DNA from: Kiloniellales bacterium
Lineage (GTDB): Bacteria > Pseudomonadota > Alphaproteobacteria > Kiloniellales > JAKSBE01
DNA length: 32,184 bases
Direction of reading: 5' to 3'
Assembly (NCBI GenBank): GCA_028282935.1
Contig: JANQGU010000394.1
Span: 1-32,184 of the forward strand
The position numbers and the translations under genes were made by a program. This document shows positions 7,571 to 15,809 of this stretch, one piece after another. The notes beneath the pieces are model-generated. The model was not told where the DNA came from. It was given only the letters and a program-made list of their open reading frames with translations, and made no database searches. Each line of letters starts with the position of its first letter. The first letter of the stretch is position 1.

Positions 7571-8926
7571 GTGACCCACTCCCTATCGCTCCGACGGCTC
7601 GGCGTCTTGACTGGCCTGGCCGCGCTCCTGCTTACCCTCGGCCGGCCCGTCCAGGCCCGCGTCTTCGAACCCGAGAGCTTCACCCTCGACAACGGCCTCC
7701 AGGTCGTGGTGGTGACCAACCGGCGGGCACCGATCGTAAACCACATGGTCTGGTACAAGGTCGGCGCCGCGGACGAGGAGCCGGGCAAGTCCGGCCTGGC
7801 GCACTTCGTGGAGCACCTGCTGTTCAAGGGCACCGAGACCGCGAAGCCCGGCGAGTTCTCCGACCTGATCGCGCGCAACGGCGGCCGCGAGAACGCCTTC
7901 ACCAGCTACGACTACACCGGCTACTTCCAGACCATCGCCAGCGACCGCCTCGAGCTCATGATGCAGTACGAGGCCGACCGCATGGCCAACCTGGTCCTGA
8001 CCGACGAGGTGGTGCTGCCCGAGCGCGAGGTGATCCTGGAAGAGCGGCGCAGCCGGGTCGACAACGAGCCGGGCGCCCAGCTCTCCGAGATGGCCCGCGC
8101 CGCGCTCTTCATGAACCATCCCTACGGCATCTCGATCATCGGCTGGGAGCACGAGATGCGCCAGCTCACCACCGAGGACGCCCTGGCCTTCTACCGGCGC
8201 TGGTACGCGCCGAACAACGCGGTGGTGGTGATCTCCGGCGACGTCTCGCTGGAGGAGGTCCGGCCGCTGGCCGAGAAGCACTACGGCGCCCTGGAGCGGC
8301 GCGCCGTGCCCGAGCGCCTGCGCCCGCAGGAGCCGGCCCAGCTCGCGCCGCGCCGCGTGGTCCTGAAGAGCCCGCGCGTCCGCCAGCCTTCCTTCTCGAT
8401 CTCCTACCTGGCGCCGAGCTACAACCGGGGCGAGGAGGGCGAGGCCTACGCCCTGGAGGTGCTGTCCGAGATCCTGGGCGGCGGCACGGTCAGCCGGCTC
8501 TACCTGTCGCTGGTCGTCGAGCAGGGGCTCGCCGCCTCGGCCGGCTCCAGCTTCGGCGGCGACGACCTGGATCTCAGCACCTTCACCTTCTACGGCTCGC
8601 CGCGCCCGGGCACCGATCTCGCCCTGGTCGAGGCGGCGCTGCGCAAGGAGATCGACAAGCTGCTGAAGGACGGCGTCACCGCCGAGGAGGTCGCCGAGGC
8701 CAAGGAGCGCCTGCAGTCGGCCGCCGTCTTCGCCCGCGACAGCGTCTCGACCCCCTCGCGGGTCCTCGGCGCGGCCCTGGTGGTGGGGCAGACCATTGAG
8801 GACGTCGAGGCCTGGCCCGAGCGCATCGGCGCCGTGACCGCCGAGCAGATCAACGCCGTGGCCCGCGCCGTCTTCGACGAGCGGCGCTCGGTGACCGCCG
8901 TCCTCGAACCCGAACCGACCAGCTAG
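7571..8926 (+). CDS. M16 family zinc metallopeptidase, catalytic subunit
   Basis: Secreted or periplasmic insulinase-like peptidase of 451 residues. The GTG at 7571 is chosen because GGAGG stands at 7562-7566 and a signal peptide follows directly (L-R-R-L-G-V-L-T-G-L-A-A-L-L-L-T, then A-R). The inverted zinc motif H-F-V-E-H is at 78-82, and the third metal ligand is Glu158 in V-I-L-E-E-R, 76 residues after His82 as expected for the H-x-x-E-H-x76-E family. The C-terminal half contains the second M16 domain with L-G-G-G-T-V-S-R-L-Y. The next gene, 9 bases downstream, is a non-catalytic M16 partner. Such pairs form heterodimers like the mitochondrial processing peptidase; the substrate is unknown. 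Confidence 0.93.
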   Translation: MTHSLSLRRLGVLTGLAALLLTLGRPVQARVFEPESFTLDNGLQVVVVTNRRAPIVNHMVWYKVGAADEEPGKSGLAHFVEHLLFKGTETAKPGEFSDLIARNGGRENAFTSYDYTGYFQTIASDRLELMMQYEADRMANLVLTDEVVLPEREVILEERRSRVDNEPGAQLSEMARAALFMNHPYGISIIGWEHEMRQLTTEDALAFYRRWYAPNNAVVVISGDVSLEEVRPLAEKHYGALERRAVPERLRPQEPAQLAPRRVVLKSPRVRQPSFSISYLAPSYNRGEEGEAYALEVLSEILGGGTVSRLYLSLVVEQGLAASAGSSFGGDDLDLSTFTFYGSPRPGTDLALVEAALRKEIDKLLKDGVTAEEVAEAKERLQSAAVFARDSVSTPSRVLGAALVVGQTIEDVEAWPERIGAVTAEQINAVARAVFDERRSVTAVLEPEPTS

Positions 8927-8935
8927 GGACAGGCC

Positions 8936-10297
8936 ATGACCTCCGGAACCCGAACGATCCTCCAGGGGCTTGCGGCCGTGGTGGCCCTGGCCTTCGTCGT
9001 CGTCCAGCCGGCCAAGGCCGTCGAGGTGCAGCGGGTGGTCAGCCCCGGCGGCATCGAGGCCTGGCTGGTCGAGGACCACAGCAACCCGATCATCGCCATC
9101 GATCTCGCCTTCCGCGACGGCGGCGCCGTCATCGACCCGGCCGGCAAGGCGGGCCTGGCCAACATGGTCTCCGGGCTGATCGACGAGGGCGCCGGCGAGC
9201 TGGATTCGCGCAGCTTCCGGCGCGAGATGGAGAACCGCTCGATCTCGCTCTCCTTCAGCGCCGGGCTGGACCGCTTCTTCGGCGGCGTCCGGACCCTGAC
9301 CAAGCACCGCGACAAGGCCTTCGAGCTGCTGCGCCTGGCCCTGACCGAGCCGCGCTTCGACGACGAGCCGATCGAGCGGATCCGCGCCCAGATCCTGGCC
9401 CGCCTGGCCCGGGACTCCGAGGACCCCGACACCATCGCCGTCCTGACCATGCGCCGGCTGCTGCTGCCGGACCACCCTTACCGGCGGCCGCTGCGCGGCA
9501 CCGCCGAGAGCGTCGCCGGCATCACCCGCGACGACCTGGTCGCCTACAGCAAGCGGATCTTCAGCCGCGACCGCCTGGTGATCGGCGTGACCGGCGACAT
9601 CACGGCCGGCGACCTGGCGACCCTGCTGGACGAGACCTTCCTCGGCCTGCCCGAGGCCGGCGACCCGGTCGAGGTGGCGGAGGCCGAGCCCAGGGCCGAG
9701 GGCGACCTGGTCGTGGTCGAGCGCGAGATTCCGCAGTCGACGGCGATCTTCGGCCACGCCGGGATCCGCCGCGACGACCCGGACTACTACGCGGCCCGGG
9801 TGGTCAACTACGTCCTCGGCGGCGGCAGCTTCGCCTCGCGGCTCTACGAGGAGGTGCGCGAGAAGCGCGGTCTGGCCTACTCGGTCTACAGCTACCTGCA
9901 GCCCCTGGACCACGGCGCCATGATCCTCGGCGGGGTGGCGACCCAGAACGGCCGGATCGGCGAGTCCCTCGATCTGATCCGCGCCGAGTGGGCACGCATG
10001 GCCGAGTCCGGGCCGACGGAGGAGGAGCTGCGGGACGCCAAGACCTACCTGACCGGCTCCTTCCCGCTGCGGCTCTCCAGCAGCGGGCGCATCGCCCGCA
10101 TGTTGGTCGGCATCCAGCTCCAGAACCTGGGCATCGACTACCTGGACCGCCAGAAGGCGTTCATCGAGGCGGTGACGCCCGAGGACGCCCGGCGGGTGGC
10201 GCGCCGGATCTTCGATCCCAAGGCCCTGACCATCGTCGTGGTCGGCCAGCCGGACGGGGTCGAGGCGACCCGCGAGGTGCCGCCCGACAACTCCTGA
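8936..10297 (+). CDS. M16 family peptidase-like protein, non-catalytic partner
   Basis: Insulinase-like protein of 453 residues with an N-terminal signal peptide ending near A-K-A (residue 28). At the position of the zinc motif it reads N-M-V-S-G (76-80) instead of H-x-x-E-H, so it cannot bind zinc in the usual way and should be the substrate-handling subunit. The glycine-rich loop segment V-L-G-G-G-S-F-A-S-R-L-Y is conserved in its second half, as in the alpha subunit of the mitochondrial processing peptidase. It follows the catalytic M16 gene by 9 bases and is very probably co-transcribed with it. The family is certain; the specific role is inferred from the pair. Confidence 0.92.
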   Translation: MTSGTRTILQGLAAVVALAFVVVQPAKAVEVQRVVSPGGIEAWLVEDHSNPIIAIDLAFRDGGAVIDPAGKAGLANMVSGLIDEGAGELDSRSFRREMENRSISLSFSAGLDRFFGGVRTLTKHRDKAFELLRLALTEPRFDDEPIERIRAQILARLARDSEDPDTIAVLTMRRLLLPDHPYRRPLRGTAESVAGITRDDLVAYSKRIFSRDRLVIGVTGDITAGDLATLLDETFLGLPEAGDPVEVAEAEPRAEGDLVVVEREIPQSTAIFGHAGIRRDDPDYYAARVVNYVLGGGSFASRLYEEVREKRGLAYSVYSYLQPLDHGAMILGGVATQNGRIGESLDLIRAEWARMAESGPTEEELRDAKTYLTGSFPLRLSSSGRIARMLVGIQLQNLGIDYLDRQKAFIEAVTPEDARRVARRIFDPKALTIVVVGQPDGVEATREVPPDNS

Positions 10298-10349
10298 CCC
10301 CGGCGCCGGTTTTGCCGGATCGAGCGCTCTGCTAGACTCCGGGCGGGGC

Positions 10350-10402
10350 GATTCGCCCCCGGATTCGCCCTCCAGATTCGCCCCCGGGCGCGCGCCGGGG
10401 GC
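10350..10402 (+). repeat. Three GATTCGCCC repeats followed by a GC hairpin upstream of pgi
   Basis: GATTCGCCC occurs three times in about 38 bases. The third runs into an inverted repeat, GCCCCCGG / CCGGGGGC, around a GCGCGCG loop. It lies 14 bases before the pgi start, so the hairpin could hide the ribosome-binding region. No T run follows, so a terminator is unlikely. Confidence 0.5.
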
Positions 10403-10415
10403 CAGCCGAGGCGTC

Positions 10416-11705
10416 ATGAGCTATTCCCAAGAGGTCGAGACCTGCCTGGCCACCGCCGTCGGCGAGGCCGGACTGAATGAGGCCGAGCTGGCCGAGGACC
10501 TGGCCCGGACCGCGCCGAGCCTCGCCCGCCTGCGCGCCGCCCGCGACGCCGGCAGCCTGCCGCACCTGACCATCGCCGCCCGACGCGACGACCTGGCAGG
10601 GACCGAGGCCGCGGCGGCGCGGCTGCGGGCCGCCTGCGACGAGGTCGTGCTGCTGGGCACCGGCGGCTCCTCCCTCGGCGCCCGCACCCTCCAGGCCCTG
10701 GTCGGGACCGACACCACGCCCCGGCTCCAGGTGCTGGAGAACGTCGACCCGGTGACGGTCGAGCGCCTGCTCGCCGGCCTCGACCTGGCGAGGGCCGGCC
10801 TGATCGTGGTCTCCAAGTCCGGCTCGACGCCCGAGACCCTGAGCCAGTTCCTGATCCTGCTCGCGGCCATGGAGGCCGCGCTCGGCCGCGCCGCCCTGGC
10901 CGAGCGGATCGTCGTGGTCACCGAGCCCAAGGACAGCCCGCTGACCCGCCTGGCCAAGGATTACGGCCTGCCCTGCCTCGACCACGACCCCGAGCTGGGC
11001 GGCCGCTATTCGGTGCTCTCGGTGGTCGGGGCCCTGCCGGCCAGGCTCCTCGGCCTCGACGTCGAGACGCTGCGCGCCGGCGCCCAGGCCGCGCTCGACG
11101 CGACCCTGGGCGCGGCCGAGCCGGCGCAGGCGCCGCCGGCGCTCGGCGCCGCGGTCGCCGTCGGCCTGGCCGAGCGCCGCGGGCTGCCGATGAGCGTGCT
11201 CCTGGCCTACTGCGACCGCCTGGACCCCTTCGTGCTCTGGTACCGGCAGCTCTGGGCCGAGAGCCTGGGCAAGGACGGCAAGGGCACGACCCCGGTCAGG
11301 GCCCTGGGCACGGTCGACCAGCATAGCCAGCTCCAGCTCTACCTCGCCGGCCCGGCCGACAAGGCCTACACGGTGCTGACCGTTGAGGCGGCCGGCCAGG
11401 GCCCCGAGATCCCCGCCGCCCTGGCCGCGGAGGCCGGCCTCGGCTACCTGGCCGGTCGGCGCCTCGGCGACCTCTTCGCCGCCGCCGGGCGGGCGACCGC
11501 CGAGACCCTGGTCGCGGAGAAGCGGCCGGTCCGCCGCATCCGCCTGTCCCGGCTCGACGAGGAGAGCCTGGGCGCCCTGCTGATGCACTTCATGCTCGAG
11601 ACCGTCATCGCCGCCGACCTGCTCGGCGTGGAGCCCTTCGACCAGCCGGCGGTGGAGGCCGGCAAGCGCCTGACCCGCAGCTATCTGGAGGAGGCCGCGG
11701 GATGA
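10416..11705 (+). CDS. pgi: Glucose-6-phosphate isomerase
   Basis: Cytosolic isomerase of 429 residues interconverting glucose-6-phosphate and fructose-6-phosphate. The first SIS-type sugar-phosphate loop is G-T-G-G-S-S-L-G at 81-88 and the second is S-K-S-G-S-T-P-E-T at 133-141. Later motifs are [15 protein letters not shown] and a C-terminal [10 protein letters not shown]. It belongs to the shorter Pgi form rather than the ~550-residue E. coli type. The stop overlaps the mutL start as ATGA. An odd feature is the GC hairpin and triple repeat just upstream. Pgi activity is well supported; a preference for another sugar phosphate is possible but less likely. Confidence 0.93.
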   Translation: MSYSQEVETCLATAVGEAGLNEAELAEDLARTAPSLARLRAARDAGSLPHLTIAARRDDLAGTEAAAARLRAACDEVVLLGTGGSSLGARTLQALVGTDTTPRLQVLENVDPVTVERLLAGLDLARAGLIVVSKSGSTPETLSQFLILLAAMEAALGRAALAERIVVVTEPKDSPLTRLAKDYGLPCLDHDPELGGRYSVLSVVGALPARLLGLDVETLRAGAQAALDATLGAAEPAQAPPALGAAVAVGLAERRGLPMSVLLAYCDRLDPFVLWYRQLWAESLGKDGKGTTPVRALGTVDQHSQLQLYLAGPADKAYTVLTVEAAGQGPEIPAALAAEAGLGYLAGRRLGDLFAAAGRATAETLVAEKRPVRRIRLSRLDEESLGALLMHFMLETVIAADLLGVEPFDQPAVEAGKRLTRSYLEEAAG

Positions 11706-13504
11706 GCCTGCGCCTGCTCCCGGAGACCCTGGTCAACCGCATCGCCGCCGGCGAGGTCGTCGAGCGGCCGGCCTCGGCGGTCAAGGAGTTGGTCGAGAAT
11801 GCCCTCGACGCCGGCGCCGGCCAGGTCGAGGTGGTGCTGCGCGACGGCGGCCGCAGCCTGATCGCGGTGACCGACGACGGCTGCGGCATGACCCCGGAGG
11901 AGCTGACCCTGGCGGTCGAGCGCCACGCCACCTCCAAGCTGCCCGACGACGACCTGGTGCGCATCGCCAGCCTCGGCTTCCGGGGCGAGGCCTTGCCCTC
12001 GATCGGCGCGGTCAGCCGCATGACCGTGACCAGCCGGCCGGCCGGCGCCGCCGAGGCCTGGCGCCTGACCATCGAGGGCGGCCGCAAGGCGGCGCCCGAG
12101 CCGGCGGCCCAGGCTCGGGGCACCCGGGTCGAGGTCCGCGACCTCTTCTTCGCCACCCCGGCCCGGCTCAAGTTCCTCAAGACCCCGCGCACCGAGTACG
12201 GCCACGCCGAGGACACGATGGCGCGCCTGGCCATGGCCTTCCCCCAGGTCGGCTTCTCGCTCTCCGACGGCAGCCGCACGACCCTGCGCCTGGCGGCCGC
12301 CGAGGGCGACCTCTTCGACGCCCGGCTTCAGCGCCTGGGCGCGATCCTGGGCAAGGACTTCGCCGAGAATGCCCTCGCCATCGAGGCCGAGCGCGAGGGC
12401 CTGAAGCTTTCCGGCCACATCGGCCTGCCGACCCTCAACCGCGCCAACGCCCGCCACCAGTACCTCTTCGTCAACGGCCGGCCGGTGCGCGACAAGCTGC
12501 TGCACGGCGCGGTGCGCGGCGCCTACCGCGACTTCCTGGCGCATGACCGCCATCCCCTGCTGGCGCTCTTCCTCGAGTTGCCGCCCGAGGCGGTGGACGT
12601 CAACGTCCATCCCATGAAGGCCGAGGTCCGCTTCCGCGATCCCGGCCTGGTCCGCGGCCTGATCGTCGGCGCCTGCCGCCACGCCCTCTCGGAGGCCGGC
12701 CACCGGGCCTCGACCACCGTCGCCCAGGCCGCCCTCGGCGCCCTGCGTGCCGGCGACGCGCCGGCTGGTGCCGCCTACGCCTACCGCCCGCCGAGCACGA
12801 CCCTGCCGCGCGGCCTGGCCGAGGCCGGCGCCGCCTACCACGCCCCCCTGCCGGAGCTGGCCCAGCCGCCCGGCGCGCGCGCGGCCGAGGCCGCGCCGGA
12901 GGCCGGAACGGAGGCGGAAGACGACTATCCCCTGGGCGCCGCCCGGGCCCAGCTCCACGCCACCTACATCGTCGCCCAGACCGGCGACGGCATCGTCATC
13001 GTCGACCAGCACGCGGCCCACGAGCGCCTGGTCTACGAGCGCATGAAGCGCGAGCTGGCCGAGAAGGGCGTCGCCCGGCAGATCCTGCTGATCCCCGAGG
13101 TGGTCGAGCTGGAGGAGGGCGCCTGCGCGCGGCTCCTGGCCCGGGCCGAAGAGCTGGCCGAGATCGGCCTGGTGCTCGAGGCCTTCGGCCCCGGTGCGGT
13201 GGTGGCGCGCGAGGTGCCGGCGCTGCTCGGCCAGCCCGACGTCCAGCGCCTGGTCGCCGACCTCGCCGACGAGCTGGCCGAGCTGGACCAGGCCTTCACC
13301 GTCAAGGAGAAGCTGGAGGAGGTCTGCGGCACCTTGGCCTGCCACGGCTCGGTGCGCGCCGGGCGCCGCCTCAACACCGAGGAGATGAACGCCCTCTTGC
13401 GCCAGATGGAGGCCACCCCCCACTCCGGCCAGTGCAACCACGGCCGCCCGACCTACGTCGAACTCAAGCTCGCCGACATCGAGCGGCTCTTCGGCCGGCG
13501 TTGA
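11702..13504 (+). CDS. mutL: DNA mismatch repair protein MutL, endonuclease type
   Basis: Mismatch-repair ATPase of 600 residues that couples MutS recognition to strand incision. The N-terminal GHKL ATPase has A-A-G-E-V-V-E-R-P and [11 protein letters not shown] with Glu29 and Asn33, then G-F-R-G-E-A-L and G-T-x-V-x-V-R-D-L-F. A variable Ala/Pro-rich linker (about 350-410) leads to the dimerisation domain. This has the endonuclease motif [12 protein letters not shown] at 435-446, A-C-H-G-S-V (Cys547) and Q-C-N-H-G-R-P-T (Cys578, His580), so this MutL should nick DNA itself, as in bacteria without MutH. The 3' end is duplicated about 1 kb downstream, marking the edge of an inserted cassette. 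Confidence 0.97.
   Translation: MSLRLLPETLVNRIAAGEVVERPASAVKELVENALDAGAGQVEVVLRDGGRSLIAVTDDGCGMTPEELTLAVERHATSKLPDDDLVRIASLGFRGEALPSIGAVSRMTVTSRPAGAAEAWRLTIEGGRKAAPEPAAQARGTRVEVRDLFFATPARLKFLKTPRTEYGHAEDTMARLAMAFPQVGFSLSDGSRTTLRLAAAEGDLFDARLQRLGAILGKDFAENALAIEAEREGLKLSGHIGLPTLNRANARHQYLFVNGRPVRDKLLHGAVRGAYRDFLAHDRHPLLALFLELPPEAVDVNVHPMKAEVRFRDPGLVRGLIVGACRHALSEAGHRASTTVAQAALGALRAGDAPAGAAYAYRPPSTTLPRGLAEAGAAYHAPLPELAQPPGARAAEAAPEAGTEAEDDYPLGAARAQLHATYIVAQTGDGIVIVDQHAAHERLVYERMKRELAEKGVARQILLIPEVVELEEGACARLLARAEELAEIGLVLEAFGPGAVVAREVPALLGQPDVQRLVADLADELAELDQAFTVKEKLEEVCGTLACHGSVRAGRRLNTEEMNALLRQMEATPHSGQCNHGRPTYVELKLADIERLFGRR
13441..13504 (+). repeat. Direct repeat copy 1: 3' end of mutL (left boundary of cassette)
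   Basis: The last 64 bases of intact mutL, including the TGA, recur at 14480-14543 with 5 mismatches by my alignment (59 of 64 identical, no gaps). The pair bounds the two-gene cassette like the attL/attR of an integrated element. Confidence 0.9.
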
Positions 13505-13512
13505 GGCGGCCG

Positions 13513-14019
13513 CTACCGGTGGACGAAACGCTCCAATTCGGTGAGCGTGGCATCGAGATAGGAGCAATCAGCGGGGTCGAGCAAGCCGTTCTGGTCCTGC
13601 TTGATCGCCTCTACGGCGAGGCATAGCTTGCCGTGTACGCCCGCCAGCGTGCCTGCGGGGTGGGCGAAAACGACGGCCAGTGCCGCTTCGTAGCTCTCGT
13701 AGAGCGCTTCGCAGCGCGCCTCCGCGGCAATCTCCAGCGCCGTGTCGCCCTGTACAGCTTCCCCTTTGCCGGGTGATCTGGCTTCGGTGGGGCTCGGCCG
13801 CTTGTTCACCGCATGCTGCGGTCGGATGTCGGCAGCCTCCGCCTGTCGATAAGCCACCAAGTGTTCCCGCGCGGCAAAGATCCGCCGAAACAGAGCCGCG
13901 TCGACTTTCGGGCCGTAAAGCTCCGAGAGGGCGGCCATAGGTAAAATGACGTTGGCCGTCAAAGGTGCAGCCAGCATGGAACGTCGGGAAAGTCTCGTGC
14001 TAAGGGTAGGGTCAGCCAT
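13513..14019 (-). CDS. Hypothetical protein with twin-arginine-like signal
   Basis: Unrecognised protein of 168 residues. The N-terminus has S-R-R-S-M-L-A (10-16) followed by a hydrophobic stretch ending near P-M-A-A, which fits a Tat export signal. The rest is mostly helical, with a Tyr/Ala-rich pattern (Y-E-S-Y-E-A-A-L-A-V-V-F) and no catalytic motif I know. Base composition is visibly less GC-biased than the flanking mutL, suggesting transfer. It is divergent from the XRE regulator at 14179 and shares with it a 160-base region holding a palindromic operator. It starts only 9 bases from the mutL stop on the opposite strand and lies wholly inside the mutL-end duplication. Confidence 0.7.
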   Translation of the reverse strand: MADPTLSTRLSRRSMLAAPLTANVILPMAALSELYGPKVDAALFRRIFAAREHLVAYRQAEAADIRPQHAVNKRPSPTEARSPGKGEAVQGDTALEIAAEARCEALYESYEAALAVVFAHPAGTLAGVHGKLCLAVEAIKQDQNGLLDPADCSYLDATLTELERFVHR

Positions 14020-14100
14020 TGCCGGACTCCATGGAAGTCGGGTGGTGGTCAGGCGCGGGAGGGTGTGCCATCACCCCCTCGTGCCGCCTACAGCGATTAA

Positions 14101-14124
14101 AACGACCTAAAATAGGTCGCTTTT
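14101..14124 (+). promoter_or_regulatory. Palindromic operator between the cassette's divergent genes
   Basis: Inverted repeat GACCTA-AAA-TAGGTC (14104-14118), extended to near-symmetrical AAAA-CGACCTA and TAGGTCG-CTTTT arms. It sits 55 bases upstream of the XRE regulator and about 80 bases upstream of the divergent hypothetical gene. This position suits autoregulation plus control of the partner. Confidence 0.65.
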
Positions 14125-14178
14125 ACGCGTATCAAGGCGGTCTCAGACCGTCAAGTGTTATTGGCGGCTAGAGGCGAC

Positions 14179-14418
14179 ATGACGATCACTCCGGAACAAT
14201 GCCGCGCGGCGCGCGCCCTTCTGGACTGGTCTCAGACAGCGTTCGCGAACGCGGCCAGCGCCGGACAGTCGACGGTCGCAAAATTCGAACGCGGCACCCG
14301 CAAGCCGCACGCCAGCACCTTGGAGAGGATGCGCGCCACCTTTGAGGCTGCCGGTGTTGAGTTCATCGATGAAAACGGCGGAGGCATGGGTGTACGGTTC
14401 CGGCAGAGGCGCAAGTAA
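14179..14418 (+). CDS. XRE family helix-turn-helix regulator
   Basis: Small DNA-binding protein of 79 residues. It opens M-T-I-T-P-E-Q-C-R-A-A-R-A-L-L-D-W-S-Q and continues with the recognition helix region Q-S-T-V-A-K-F-E-R-G-T-R-K-P. It ends with the G-V-E-F-I-D-E-N-G-G-G-M-G-V-R-F tail common in short alphaproteobacterial XRE proteins of islands and prophage remnants. The ATG at 14179 is preferred over an in-frame TTG at 14155 because the family begins at this point. It is divergent from the Tat-signal hypothetical gene, with a palindrome between them, so it probably represses both promoters. No integrase or phage gene accompanies it. Confidence 0.85.
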   Translation: MTITPEQCRAARALLDWSQTAFANAASAGQSTVAKFERGTRKPHASTLERMRATFEAAGVEFIDENGGGMGVRFRQRRK

Positions 14419-14479
14419 GGGCGCTCTCTGTTTCCCGGGACGCTAACCCACGTCATCCGGAGCCGCTGCCTCAGTTCCG

Positions 14480-14543
14480 CGGCCGCCCGACCTAGGCCCA
14501 GCTCAAGCTCGCCGACATCGAGCGGCTTTTCGGCCGGCGTTGA
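14480..14543 (+). repeat. Direct repeat copy 2: displaced mutL 3' end with internal stop
   Basis: Repeats the last 64 bases of mutL. Read in the mutL frame it gives G-R-P-T[23 protein letters not shown], so it is a decayed coding remnant with a TAG. The strong hairpin terminator expected behind mutL stands 6 bases after this copy, not behind the intact gene. This implies that this is the ancestral end of mutL, displaced by the insertion. Confidence 0.9.
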
Positions 14544-14549
14544 ACGACC

Positions 14550-14583
14550 GAGCCGCCCGCCTTCGGGCGAAGGCGGGCGGCTC
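14550..14583. terminator. Strong hairpin terminator, probably bidirectional
   Basis: A 14-bp perfect stem (GAGCCGCCCGCCTT, 14550-14563, with its complement at 14570-14583) closes on a 6-base loop. It lies between the displaced mutL end (plus) and the TAXI gene (minus), so it can serve both converging units. The trailing T run is short. Confidence 0.75.
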
Positions 14584-14621
14584 TATCCGGGTAAGCGGAT
14601 CTGCTTGAACTGGAGCCGAGG

Positions 14622-15809
14622 CTACTCGGTCTGCTGGCGCCGCCACTCCAGGAAGTTGGTGAAGAGCGCCTTCAGGGAGTCGTCGGAGAGCGCGTTCTTG
14701 GCGCCGCCCTCGGCGGGCGCCTGCTGCGGCGCCGCGGCCACCGGCTGCAGGTTGCGCGACTTCTCCAGGGAGCTCAGGAAGGCCCGGAACTCCTTGCGCA
14801 GCCCCTCCTGGTTCGCCCCGCTGAGGAGCTGGCCCTGGCGGGCGCGGTTCGCCGCGGCCTCCTTGGACAGCCAGAGCTGCGCGACCTTGAGCCGCTGCCA
14901 GCCCGGCAGCTCCGCGCTCAGCGAGACCTCGCGCCACTTGGGATGGTACTGCGGGCCGTGCATCCGCTGGATGTTGTCGAAGAAGGTCGAGACGAAGTTG
15001 TCGACCTTCTTCGAGCGGTCGTTCGGCTTGTCCCAGTTGTAGACCGCGAGCACCGCGCTGACGCCCAGCGTCTTCACGGCCTCGTCCCTGGCCACCAGGT
15101 TGGGGTAGTCGGCCTTGCTGATGCTGGCGGGCACGTAGCTGCGGGTCAGCTCGCCGGCGAAGGGGATCGACAGCAGGTGCACGTCCTTGCCCAGGCTGGC
15201 CTGCTGGATGAAGGACGAGGGCTTGGGCGCGACGTAGACCATCGCCGCGATCTCGCCGCTGGTGACCTTGGCCAGCGCTTCCCGGGTCTCCAGGCCGAGC
15301 GGCGTCGGCGCCACGCCCAGGGAGCGGAAGATCTGCTGGCTGCGCTCGTAGGAGCCGGTCCCCTGGACGCCGAAGTTGACCTTCTTGCCGGCGAGGTCGG
15401 AGAAGCTGCGCACCGACCTGTGCGCCAGAAGATGGACCTCCTCGATGTAGAGCTTGGCGATCACGCTGACGCGCCGCTCCAGGTTCGGGTAGAGGTTGCG
15501 CTTCCGGATCAGCTCCAGGACGTCCGACTCCACGATCGCCATGTCGGTGCCGCGCAGGTAGAGGATGTCGGCGATGTTCTGGATTCCGCCCTCGCCCGTG
15601 ATCGGCAGGATCCGGATCGAGCCGGGCAGGTTGAGCTGCTCCGCCAGCTCGCCCATCATCAAGGTATCGTCGACGCCGCCGCCGACCACCGTGACGGTGC
15701 CGCTGTTGACGCGCTCGCGCAGCTGCTCGGTCTGCTGGGCCAGCGCGGCACCGCCGAACAAAACCCCCATCATGGCGTAGACCGCCGCGTTACGGGCCTG
15801 CTTCAGCAT
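14622..15809 (-). CDS. TAXI family TRAP transporter solute-binding protein
   Basis: Periplasmic substrate-binding protein of 395 residues. The signal peptide ends A-A-L-A-Q-Q near residue 24. The body has the TAXI pattern: G-T-V-T-V-V-G-G-G near the N-terminus, I-L-P-I-T-G-E-G-G-I-Q-N-I-A-D-I-L, T-D-M-A-I-V-E-S-D-V, S-F-S-D-L-A-G-K-K-V-N-F-G-V-Q-G-T-G-S-Y and the G-E-I-A-A-M-V-Y-V-A segment. Such proteins deliver organic acids (for example glutamate or 2-oxoglutarate) to a membrane DctQM-type permease, but none is present here. After about residue 330 there is an Ala/Gln/Pro-rich extension ending in a short helical, Trp-containing tail, longer than typical TAXI proteins. Substrate is unknown. 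Confidence 0.85.
   Translation of the reverse strand: MLKQARNAAVYAMMGVLFGGAALAQQTEQLRERVNSGTVTVVGGGVDDTLMMGELAEQLNLPGSIRILPITGEGGIQNIADILYLRGTDMAIVESDVLELIRKRNLYPNLERRVSVIAKLYIEEVHLLAHRSVRSFSDLAGKKVNFGVQGTGSYERSQQIFRSLGVAPTPLGLETREALAKVTSGEIAAMVYVAPKPSSFIQQASLGKDVHLLSIPFAGELTRSYVPASISKADYPNLVARDEAVKTLGVSAVLAVYNWDKPNDRSKKVDNFVSTFFDNIQRMHGPQYHPKWREVSLSAELPGWQRLKVAQLWLSKEAAANRARQGQLLSGANQEGLRKEFRAFLSSLEKSRNLQPVAAAPQQAPAEGGAKNALSDDSLKALFTNFLEWRRQQTE

Noticed and set aside
7583-10417. A 944-codon minus-strand open frame across both M16 genes
   Set aside because: It is antisense to two proteins with clear family motifs, and its composition is an artefact of GC-rich codon use.
13505-14479. The mutL cassette as a toxin-antitoxin pair
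   Set aside because: The XRE protein could be an antitoxin, but its partner has a Tat-type export signal and is divergent, not co-operonic, and it has no toxin motif.
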